The notes under the pieces were generated by a model that was not told the origin of the DNA, ran no database searches, and saw only the letters and a list, made by a program, of their open reading frames with translations. Below are positions 9,967 to 19,456 of a stretch of DNA of 64,000 nt, one piece after another (positions within the stretch are counted from its first letter, which is position 1; every line of letters starts with the position of its first letter). Made by a program: the position numbers and the translations under genes. The stretch is from positions 40,834,475 through 40,898,474 of the forward strand of contig JBANSL010000009.1 of assembly GCA_037127255.1 (NCBI GenBank), written 5' to 3'. This stretch comes from Persicaria tinctoria (Eukaryota; Streptophyta; Magnoliopsida; Caryophyllales; Polygonaceae).

Positions 9967-10744
9967 GGGAAAACTAATTAAAATACCCCCATCTTTGAGG
10001 ATATGGTAAAAATATATCCTCAACTTTTAAATGTAATAAAAATATCCCGACCTTTGAGGGTAGTGGTAATATATTACCATGAGTTTTTTCATGGGACAAA
10101 AATGCTGACTAGGCAGCCTACGTGGAAGCATTTATACACATTAGCACTAAAATCGGGTTTTCTTAGGGAAAAAAGGCACCGACAATAAAATTAAACCCGA
10201 AAAAACGAAATTGATTCAACCAAGCAATTTATTCGGTCCAAATTGCCTGAAATTTACACAGCACGAATATTCCTAACATCAAATCGACAACAATACTAAA
10301 TTGAAAACAACAGCAACAACAAAGAGGGGGAAAAAAGATTTATTCAGCTAAGTCCGTGAACGAATAAAAAAGGAAGAAGATGTGAGAGCGATAGCTCAAG
10401 ATAGGCGACCACAAGGGAGGAAGAATGTCATTGAAGATGAACTATGAGCTGCCTGGAGACCAAAAGACAGTTCAAGGGGCAATCATGAAAGAAGATAGGA
10501 GGAAGGAAAATGTGTTGCGTATGAACCCGATCCAACTCTTTTATTTTTTCATAAGGAAATCGTTCAAGAAAACCCTTGTAAAAAATCAACGTAGGATGTT
10601 TTGTCATCATTTTTGACCTGTGAGAAAACCCGTGGTAATATATTACCACTACTATCAAAGGTCGGGATATTTTTATTATTTTGAAAGTAGAGGATATATT
10701 TTTATCATACCCTCAAAGGTGTGGATATTTTAATTAGTTTTCCC
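9967..10744. mobile_element. Nonautonomous Mutator-like element, TSD TTCTTTTAT
   Basis: Terminal inverted repeats of about 115 bp start GGGAAAACTAATTAAAATA on both ends and share blocks such as CCTCAACTTT and TGGTAATATATTACCA. A perfect 9-bp duplication TTCTTTTAT lies at 9958-9966 and 10745-10753. Long TIRs and a 9-bp TSD are typical of Mutator-like elements. The interior (about 10110-10620) has no transposase; it is unique, A-rich sequence that may have been captured. Confidence 0.85.
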
Positions 10745-10753
10745 TTCTTTTAT

Positions 10754-11177
10754 TCATACTAAAATTTCAATTATTGATTATTCTAATAATTTTCTTAATT
10801 TTATTTAATAATTGTTTTATTCATGCAAAAATTTCAATTTTATTTAAATTTATAATATAAAAATTTACACTTAATGAACACTTTTGGAAAAAGAAGAGTT
10901 TTAATAATGGCTAAATGAATGGACAAAAAATGAACAATTTTTTCTCTCTACTATTCAATTGACTTATTGGCCTATTTATTACCACAAAAAAGCAAGGTTT
11001 TCTTGAATAATTCTTTTTTACTTGTTTCTTTTTGTTCTTGTTTTTCAGGTGCATGTGAAGAACTGATCTCACACCCATAGACCCAATTCTTTCCTGAATC
11101 CTAATTGATTATAAAACAATTTCATCCCATAAAGTAGAAGATGATACCCAACTGATTCAAGAGATTTTTCTTCAATA
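10754..11177. other. Intergenic upstream of the RNase H-like sequence
   Basis: AT-rich, with no coding segment. A possible splice acceptor TTTTTCAG occurs near 11049. Confidence 0.35.
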
Positions 11178-11204
11178 GATGTAGTTAAGATCAATGTCGA
11201 TGCT
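11178..11204 (+). pseudogene. RNase H-like coding sequence, 5' piece
   Basis: Reads VVKINVDA, the typical opening of plant RVT_3-type RNase H domains. It is interrupted at the Ala codon by Gypsy A, whose ATGCT duplication lies at 11200-11204. The sequence resumes at 35477. Confidence 0.55.
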
Positions 11205-12823
11205 TGTTATTGCCGGAGGATGGTCAAGTATGAAATATAAATAATATATAAAGAAAACTGACTCCCTGTCTCAACAAATAAATATAAGACTTCCTCCCAT
11301 TGTAGTAGAAGGTAGTCAGGATCGATCCACGAGGAAGCGTGTCAGTGTCCGCCTTTTCAGTTCCAAAACTCAGCACGATTTCTACCAGAACAGTCCTCGA
11401 CTTCGAGTAAGGTACCCGACTTCGACCACACTGTCGAGTAAAACAGAAAGCAGAAGCGAAAAAAAAAAAACGAAAACGAAAGCAAAAACTAGTCGATCTC
11501 GACGAAATCTCCTCGACGTCGACCAACAGTCCTCGACGTCAACCAAGAGTTGTCGATCTCGAGTAAAAACCGAAATAAAAATATAACTTTTAAATTGCAT
11601 AAAAGATCATGTTCGTAGGGATAAAAGATCATGTTTTTCATCAAATAACTCTCGTTATTAACAAATAGGAAGATAGAGGCTTTCGGATAAGCCCTAATTG
11701 TTACTAACCCTTTTCACATAATTAATCCAAGTTATATTAAGATCACTTTCGCTTCAATAACACAAACAAGGATCACCTTCAACTTTCGCAAAAGAATCAC
11801 GTTCGTAGGGATAGAAGATGAAATCGCATAAAAAGATTGTACCTTTACCGCATCACCTTACATGGCTACCGTCGGGCTCACCCCGACCCTAGAAGTTGGG
11901 TGACTACTCGCTCTTCATCATGAATAAACACATCAAAGATTTTAGGAAAATAAATTGCATTGAATAAACTAAATAAGATTTACAACCAATCGAACTCAAA
12001 TCCGCTCTCGCAAAACTCCACTCCAATCGGCCTAAGCTCTCTCGTACTTGCGATATGTGTAAATTGTGTGTTGAAAGATATCCTAAAACTCAGACTCTAA
12101 GGCTTTATTTATAGTATTCATTTCCCGCTAATCTTGGAAAGCACAACTATATCTATATCTAAAACTTTCCTATCTAAAACATTAAGATAAAATTTGGAAA
12201 TAAAATAATTATATCTAAAAGGAAATAAAGCTAATGTTGATAGATTCCTTCCATCTTGATAGATCTTGCATCTTGTTGATAGATTTGTCGTGCCTTGGCT
12301 TGCAAGTAACTCCTCATGCTCGGATTCATCCTCATACTCGACTCGGACTCGACTGGAATGTCCTCGACGTCGAGTAGGATTTTTCCTCAGGGTTTCACTC
12401 GAGCTCCAATAGAATTTGGACTCGTCATGGTGTACTTGACATCGAGTAAGGCTACTCGACAACTACTAGCTTTGGCTCCTCGAGTGGCTTCTGCTCGATT
12501 TCGTTTAGTTCTAGGATTAGAAGTTACTCGATAGGGTCGATATCGACCAGATTCGTCGAGTAGCTCTTTACTCGACTTGTCTTTGTTCCGCTGCTCCTTG
12601 ACCTTGGACTTTCTTTAGTTGACTTCGAGCTTTCCGTCCTCTCTCTGAATTTCTAGTAAATGCCTCGATTTCTGCGAAATTAAACAGAAACTACTGTAGA
12701 CTCCATAATTTGGCAAATAAGCATAAACTACATAGATTATGTACTATTCTAGCCCAAATGTATGAAATGCATGCAGAAATCGATATAAAAGTAAGGATAA
12801 AACATGGAGAACTAGTCACAACA
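11205..12823 (-). repeat. 3' LTR of Gypsy A
   Basis: Begins TGTTGTGACTAG and ends ...AATAACA in element orientation. Palindrome arrays of the TCGACGTCGA type lie at 12330-12580 (U3) and 11380-11570 (U5). The TATA box TATAAATAAA is the complement of 12104-12113. The hairpin GTCGGGGTGAGCCCGAC is the complement of 11871-11887. It aligns with the 5' LTR at 26784-28260 plus 35238-35476. Confidence 0.88.
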
Positions 12824-12860
12824 AACACCACATACTTAAGCTTGCTTGTCCTCAAGCAAT
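12824..12860 (-). promoter_or_regulatory. Polypurine tract of Gypsy A (terminal)
   Basis: Directly next to the 3' LTR. The element strand reads GAGGACAAGCAAGCTTAAG then TATGTGGTGTT. A second copy of the same box type lies about 1.2 kb upstream in the element (14033-14075). Confidence 0.6.
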
Positions 12861-14483
12861 ACTTTTACTGGTCATTCAGGGGAAGAAATCAAAACTCTCA
12901 ACATATTAGATTCATTGCCATATAACCTCGCAATCAATTACCATCCTCGAAAAGGTACTAATGTCACAAATCCATGTATGTGCAATAAAAGCAACATCTA
13001 CACACAAAAGGAAGGGTTGTGCAAAAACATTCATTCGTGAGAAAGCATTAATAATCAAGAGGACTTTAATTTAAGCTCAATAAGGAGTAGATTGGTAAAA
13101 GGTTGAAGGTGGGCAATTTTTGGCCATGTGGTGCTAATGATCCGGGGAAATGGAGTATTTTCCAAACTTTCCTTTGATTGGTAAAAGGCAGTGCAATGAA
13201 TGTTGTGCAAAAACATTCATTCGCTCAATGCTTTTTTTTTTTCACTACAATGCTTTTACCTCTCTAACCTCAACACAGCCTTTTTCGCGAGTCGCAAACA
13301 TGGGTGTCATGAATGGGCACAAATACTTAGTGCTTCGGACTCCTCACATTGGTGTCCCATCCTGCGAAACTATTATCTCAATGCAGGCATGGTCGATCTA
13401 CCTTTATCTCCTGAGATGACCGAATTTTCTTTCACTCATTAAATTTTCCATAATTTTTCAATTTTCCTGCCAAACTCCAATATTGATAATAACAACAAAA
13501 CAACAATATAACAATCTCTAATATGTAGCTTTCATTCTCAACATAATTTTCGGATAAGGTTAAGAATGAGCAATATTTAGTACATGTAGAGCATAGTATA
13601 TTGTAAGGCATAATATGACTTTTGTGATGCATAAGCATAGGTAAGGCTAGGATATAAACAATATGAGCATTGTATGGAAAATATAAAGTCCTCCATCCTT
13701 TTATCTTGCAACATGTCAAAAGAAACTTCAATTTTATCTCATTTCATGGTTTTCAAGAAAATAATGCACTTCATTGTGACATCCCTTTACAAGGCAATTT
13801 CATGCTATATCTCTAATGAATCTAATTTTGCATCGTCGAGTTCAATAAAACTTCCATGACACTTATCATAAATTTTCAATGGGGGTGATTTTTCAAACTT
13901 TGGAAAACATGCATATAAGCAAATAAATAAAGTATGAAATCCAAAGTAGCCATGTATAAGCAATTCAAGAATTAAGCTTTAAATATGCACACATAATGTC
14001 AAATATGGTCAAATATGCACAAAGTAAGCCCTTCCCCCACCCCATACTTAAACATTACAGTGTCCTCACTATATAAAAACAAGGGTAAAGAAAGAGGCTT
14101 ACTAGAAATCGAGTGCAAATGTTGTTGTAGAAGTGGTCAATTTCGAGGAGAGTAGTCGATCTCGAGTAGGTGTGGTCGACTTCGACCAGGGTCACTCGAA
14201 ATCGAGTAGTGTGAAGCGTCTAGGGTGATCCATCATCGATCACAACTTCTTCTCCTCGTGGTGGATGGTCGACGTCGAGTAGCCTACTCGACGTCGAGTA
14301 CTTTTGCAACTTTCTTCGTACCTGCAAGATTCATTAGACGGAAAATATCCACAATAGCAAAACCCTAAAAACAATGTTTCAAAATCAAAAACCAAAAGCA
14401 ACAATGTCTAAAAATCCCAAAAACTAAGTATCTATTTACAAGCTCTAGACTTTATAGTCGATACGCCGACTTTCTCCGTTAGC
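12861..14483 (-). other. 3' noncoding region of Gypsy A
   Basis: No coding capacity. It aligns in parts with the 3' noncoding region of Gypsy B (22564-24042). It holds the conserved motif ATTCATGACACCCATGTTTG (complement within 13286-13316), an upstream polypurine box (complement of 14033-14075) and more TCGANNTCGA palindromes at 14140-14300. Confidence 0.7.
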
Positions 14484-15700
14484 TCAAGGTGGCATCTGCA
14501 GGGCCCATGTAGCTTGGGCTTCAAACCAAACTCCATTCTTGTCCATAAGATGTAGTACTTTAGAATGGATCTTTTTTACCGTGAAAGGTCTCATCTTTTT
14601 CTTGTTGAGTTTGTTGGGAAACCAATGATCTTTTGATTTGGCGACATAGACCATGTCTTCAACTTCATACTCTTTGGGATCATCATTGGAAACCCTGCAC
14701 AATCGCACATACCAAGGCAAACCTCTCCCATGTATAGATAAATCTTTAATTGAAATAGGAGAAGAGATGTCAATACCTTAGCTTACCTTCGCAGAATCGG
14801 ATTTCAGGACCTCGGGGTCTGGTCGACATCGAGTACAAGTACTCGATGATGAGGACTTACCTTCGTCTGGTGGGCTGTTGGTCGTCGAGGAGGAGGGAGT
14901 CGAGGAAGAAGTCTGGTCGATGTCGAGTAGTTTACTCGACATCGAGGAGTGCTCGGCTTCGGGTGGATTGCTCGACGCTGTTTCTATAGGTGGAGGGCTC
15001 GTGTTCTGGTCGACGTCGACTAGAGTGCTTGACGTCGAGTATCTCTGGTTGACTTTGACACCGTACTTGAATCCTGGCAAGGCATCCGAAAAGAAGTTAG
15101 TCGACGTCGACTTACCTTGGTCGATGTCGAGTAGGTCCTCTGTGTCGTCGTTCAGAATGGCCCTGATCTCCCCCGCCTGGGCTTCCATGTCCCTCTTTTC
15201 CAGCTCCTCGGGAGTCATATTTCTTACCTTTGTCTCCCCACAAGTGATGTACCTAGATGATATAGACTTGACCTCTTCCATGGGACCTGCGTGCCTTTCA
15301 GTTTTATTAAAGGAATACTCAATTACCTCATCGCTGATGTTGAAAGTGAGTACTCCATTCCTTACGCTTATGTTGGCATCCACCGTCTCCAAGAAGAGCC
15401 TTCCTAGAATGATTGGACAAGTAGGGTCCTCTGTCATATCAATAAATAAGAAATCAGCAGGGACAAAGAACTTACCTACTTGCATTGGTACATTGTCCAC
15501 CATGCCTGTTGAGATGACCACCGTGTTGTTCGCTATGTATAACTTTGCATCCACGGTCTCTAGAGCACCTATCTTAATCTTGGACCAGATAGATAAATGC
15601 ATTATACTCACACTGGCTCCCAGATCACATAAAGCATTAAATTTGTATTGCTTAGAATCTCCTTGAGGAACTTGACGTAGGATGGCATCTCATTGAGAGC
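14484..15700 (-). pseudogene. Gypsy A protease region with integrase-like tail, broken
   Basis: An aspartic-protease-like protein of plant gypsy type: WSKIKIGALE, VGKFFVPADFLFIDM and CPIILGR...LFLETVDANISV are visible. A linker rich in LLDIDQ and VDVDQ words follows, encoded by the family's palindromic DNA motif. After a stop near 14778 the tail resumes with PWYVRLCRVSND, SKDHWFPNKLNKKK and FEAQATWALQMPP, which resembles the C-terminal tail of gypsy integrases. The catalytic D-L-G segment falls in the disrupted region around 15611-15640. It parallels the more intact copy at 21241-22563. Processing of Gag would be its role if it were expressed. Confidence 0.75.
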
Positions 15701-16412
15701 TTATGTGAAGGGTATTGTGACGTTGAGCCTTTGAAGCATCTTTAAGAAACGCTGGAACTTCATCTCTGTTGGATCCTTTGGAGATTTTGATGGGAAAGAC
15801 AGCTTCTTCTTCTTCGTCGGAGGTGGAGAAGGGTGGTCGACGTGGGCAGTAGGGTGATCGACATCGAGCAGAGGGTCATCGGCGTCGAGTACAGTGGTCG
15901 ACTTTTGGGCCGGCTTTTCGTGCTGGTCGATGTCGAGTTCATGCTGGTCGATGTCCAGTAAGTTTTGGTCGACTGGCTTACTCGATGTCGAGTAGTCTGT
16001 TGTGTCCTTTTTCTCCGTGCTGTGATCGGGCGTTTGTGTATGTCGCCCACTCCTTAGGTTCATGGCAGCCACATGTCCTGTAGATTTTCCTTTAGGGTTA
16101 GGTTCAGAGGATCTAGGGAGTGTACCTGATTGTTTGGGGACGGATGTAGCCAGTTGACCAATTTGGGTTTCAATCGATTTCTGCCAGATATCGATTTCTC
16201 CAAGCCTAGAGTTGACACCATGCAGCTGAGTGTAGATGGAATTGATGGATTGTTTGGTGTCTGAATGATTCCTCCGCATCTCTTCAAAAATGGTTTGCAA
16301 GTTATCTTTCTTACCTTCTCTGTTAGGCTGGCCAGAGGCTCTGTAGGGTGGGGAATTTTGATGTTGAGGCTGGCGATAAATGCTCCAGTTCTGGTTTTGA
16401 TGTGGTCCTGAG
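15701..16412 (-). pseudogene. Gypsy A gag, 3' part
   Basis: Encodes the C-terminal part of Gag after the zinc knuckle. It contains SRLGEIDIWQKSIETQIGQL and a tail with LLDIDQHELDIDQHE-type repeats. The same segment of Gypsy B Gag reads SRLEEIDIWRKSMETQIGQL. The frame is cut on its 5' side by the hAT element at 16413-17010. Confidence 0.75.
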
Positions 16413-17010
16413 CAGGGCCGACCCGAGACTAGTGTGAAAGGTGCAATCGCACAGGGCCTCAAAATTTCGGGGGCCTCGTATATGTTTTATAATATAATAT
16501 GTGTATATAAATTGCAAGATAAAACAAGATGTTGTGGTAGATTAGTTGATAAAGGGATGGCGCTTGGTATGAATGGAAGGGGAGTTCGAATCTCCATAGC
16601 TGCACTCCAGATTTGTTTTCTAAAAGCAATAATTATTGCAGCCAATAGCTTTTTCTTTTCAGCGCAATCCGTTTTTTTTCCAAGTTAAATACAGCAGCCC
16701 ATTCCGAATTTTTCCCTAAAAAGTTAGAGTAGCATGTTTCTTTTTTTTTCCGATAAATAATCTCACATTTTAAGAGTGCTAGAAGATCGGTTTTTCGATA
16801 GTAGTAGCATTATATTAGATAGATTATCATGCCCTCTGGTAAAAGTTTAGTTTTAGTTAATGATTTTTTGTAATGACTTTACCTGTATGAGAACATCTCT
16901 TTTGTACATTAGTAAATTTGGTGGATATTTTTTCCTTTTAAATTAGTTAAAAGAAAGGCCTCAAAATATATAGGGTGCACAAGACCTCAAAATATAACGG
17001 AACGGCCCTG
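16413..17010. mobile_element. Nonautonomous hAT element, TSD GTCCTGAG
   Basis: Perfect 8-bp duplication GTCCTGAG at 16405-16412 and 17011-17018. Termini are CAGGGCCGACCCG on the left and the complement CAGGGCCGTTCCG on the right. Subterminal GGGCCTCAAAAT words occur at both ends. No transposase frame. It is inserted in Gypsy A gag, which continues across it. Confidence 0.9.
16535..16600 (+). repeat. tRNA-like Pol III box pair (SINE-like) inside the hAT element
   Basis: A box A-like TGGTAGATTAGTTGATAAAG is followed about 40 nt later by a box B-like GAGTTCGAATCTCC, as in tRNA-derived plant SINEs. I could not find a poly-A tail or a target duplication, so its identity is tentative. Confidence 0.35.
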
Positions 17011-17018
17011 GTCCTGAG

Positions 17019-17439
17019 TAATGTCCCCCTGCATACCTTACCTCTTCGTGGGTTTCTGCTTGATGTACTTGATCGATGTGTGGGCACGCAATGGTGTTGT
17101 GCCTCACAAACCCACATCCCAAACAAGGCTGATTTTTAGACAAGAATTTGACTTGTTTGGTAAGACGGCATACTTGGTCATTTTGGAATTGCTCCCTGAC
17201 GTCCGGATCAACCTCCTTTGGTGGCACATACAATGGCATAGATGGGACAAGCCTTTCATACCTTTCCTCAGAAGAAGCCGCAGAAGTCTCATATGTGTTG
17301 TCATAGTTGGCCAGCGTCTCAAAGACTTCCCAAGCACGGCGTGGAGTGTACTCGAGATACCCATAGACGGTGTAGTTGTTGATCCGATCCTTTGTAGGCG
17401 CATCCAGGCAATTGAAGATGATTTCTTGGATGACGTATG
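17019..17439 (-). pseudogene. Gypsy A gag, middle part
   Basis: Encodes the zinc-knuckle part: CLGCGFVRHNTIACPH (CX2CX4HX4C), preceded by MPLYVPPKEVDPDVREQFQN. Gypsy B has MPLYEPSKEIDPDVKEQYYR followed by CIECGSHRHTTTECPH. The right edge is the GTGAC duplication (17440-17444) of Gypsy B. Confidence 0.75.
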
Positions 17440-18363
17440 GTGACTGATGTGAGCCTAATTCGCCATGTTTTACACTTACTTTTATATAGATTTATGCATG
17501 CATTTCATACATTTGGGTTAGAATAATACATAATTTGTATAGTTTATGTTTATTTGTAATATACGGAGGTCTACACAAGTTTTTTTTATATTTCACAGAA
17601 ATATAACGCACTTTGGCGCTTAAAGGAAAAGTTACGAAGAAGCTAAAAATGGTGCAGCTGGAGAAAACGCAACGTTTAGCCATTCATCATTCTAAATCAA
17701 GCTTTGACGTCTTCATGAGAGTTGTAGCCCTCAGAAATAGCTTTCCAACGCATGGTGATACGTGTCAATCCGACGAACGAGGACACGGGAAAGTGCGTTT
17801 CAAGAACAGAACAGGAAGCTGAGAAGACTGGTCGATATCGACCAAGCACACTCAATATCGACCAGATTTAGGTCAAAATTCTCCAAATCGACTCAGTGTT
17901 GGCCAGAATCAACAAAGCTGAAGAAATAGTGGTCGATATCGACTTAACCAAGTCAATATCGAGTAAATCAAGTCAATATCGAGTAACTCAAGTCAATATC
18001 GAGTACAAATCAACTCGATTTTCATCTCTGGAGTCAATATCGAGCAGCTGAAGAGAAACCGAGGAAAATGCTAGGTCAATATCGACTGACCTTAGTCAAT
18101 ATCGACTGGACCCACGGCGGCGGATTCCGAGCTTAACCGACTTCTTGTTAAGTTTCTATCCCGAATCCGATGGAGATATTTTCGAGATCAAATTCTATCC
18201 ACATGTATAGAGCTATCAAGTCAAGGGAGAAGATATTTTATCTACATTGGATATAATTATGGATTTAATTCCTTTATTCCATTTTATTTATCTTTAAGCC
18301 TTTAGATATTTAGATATAGATATAGATATACTTTCTTACCTTGATTAACAAGGGTTGGAAGCC

Positions 18364-18371
18364 TATAAATA
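18364..18371 (+). promoter_or_regulatory. TATA box of Gypsy B 5' LTR
   Basis: TATAAATA in the context GCCTATAAATAAAA. The copy in the 3' LTR is at 24962-24969. Gypsy A has the same box at the equivalent site. Confidence 0.75.
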
Positions 18372-18598
18372 AAACCTTAGGGGTTGAATTTTATTCATTC
18401 AATTTCAGAGAGAACAAGTAAGTAGTTACATAGAGAGAGTAGAGGAGAGAGTTTGTGGCGAGCGAAGTTGGAAAGGCGAAAGTGGATTTGACTTCGATTG
18501 GTTGTAAGCTTTCTTTAGTTTATTTAATGCAAGTTATTTCCTTTTATTATTGATGTATTTCTTGATGGTGAAGAGTGAGTAGTCCACCCACTTCTAGG

Positions 18599-18615
18599 GT
18601 CGGGGTGAGCCCGAC
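18599..18615 (+). promoter_or_regulatory. Conserved LTR hairpin
   Basis: GTCGGGGTGAGCCCGAC forms a 6-bp stem (GTCGGG with CCCGAC) around a 5-nt loop, downstream of the TATA box and so in the transcript. The stem is identical at 25197-25213, and in complement at 11871-11887, 27501-27517 and 59212-59228; only the loop varies (one base at 27501-27517). A role in the RNA, such as packaging or dimerisation, is inferred. Confidence 0.6.
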
Positions 18616-19374
18616 AGTGGCCATGTGAAGTAATGCGGTAAAGCTTTGATCTTTTTATGTAATTCGTCTTCTATCCCTATGAGCATGATTCTTTTGCGAA
18701 AGTTGAAGGTGATCCTTGTTTGTGTTATTGAAGCGAAAGTGATCTTAATACAACTTGGATTAATTATCTGAAAAGGGTTAGTAACAATTAGGGTTTATGC
18801 GAAAGCCTCTATATGCCTATTTTTTAATAACGAAAGTTATTTGATGGAAAGCATGATATTTTATGCCTTTATGTGTTATTTTACATGGTTATCGTTGTGG
18901 TGTTGAAACCTCGATCTTGGAAGTATTTTAGTTCATTGATTTATTTCACAAAGTTCCGAGTTTTCAAGTTTCTGCAGTCAATATTGAGTTGTATTCTGTC
19001 GATTTTTGTAGTCGATATTGAGTATCTCCAGTCAATATTGACTAAGGTTCTGCACTTGTGTTCTGTTTCTGTTTTGGGTCAATATTGAGTCACTGTGGTC
19101 GATTTTTCTAGTCAATATCGACTACCAGAGGTCAATATCGACCAAGTTTGCTGTCTTTGCTTTCTTTTCTGCTTTTATTTGTTATTTCTGTCAATCTGTC
19201 CGTGAGATTCTACTGCTACCTGAGATCCGTTGACACGCTTCCTCGAGGATCGATCCTGACAACCTTCTACTACAACGGGAGGAAGTCTTGTATTCATTTG
19301 CTGAGACAGGGAAGTCATTCTGATCTACACTTTACATTTATTTCATACTTGACCATCCTCCTACAACAACAAAT

Positions 19375-19392
19375 TGGCGCCGTTGCCGGGGA
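19375..19392 (+). promoter_or_regulatory. Primer-binding site of Gypsy B (tRNA-Asp)
   Basis: TGGCGCCGTTGCCGGGGA, three bases after the 5' LTR, is complementary to the 3' end of plant tRNA-Asp including CCA. The same site occurs in the element at 28892-34605, and with one change in Gypsy A. Confidence 0.92.
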
Positions 19393-19456
19393 AGCTATCA
19401 TTCGCGCCTTAGGTAGTTAAAATCTCACTTTCTGCTTTGAGGTACTTTGCAGGTAT

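Larger units (their letters stand above)
17445..19371 (+). repeat. 5' LTR of Gypsy B
   Basis: 1927 bp. Palindromic motif arrays (GTCGATATCGACC, GTCAATATCGAGT) lie at 17832-18120, upstream of the TATA box, and at 18975-19145 near the LTR end. The hairpin GTCGGGGTGAGCCCGAC is at 18599-18615. Compared with the 3' LTR it has one extra 20-nt unit of the array near 17960-17985. Confidence 0.95.

Noticed and set aside
14878..15666. 262-codon plus-strand ORF
   Set aside because: Antisense shadow of the Gypsy A protease; the palindromic motif keeps both strands open.
17832..18120. CRISPR-like look of regularly repeated palindromes
   Set aside because: Spacing is irregular, there are no unique spacers of constant length, and the repeats lie in a plant LTR.
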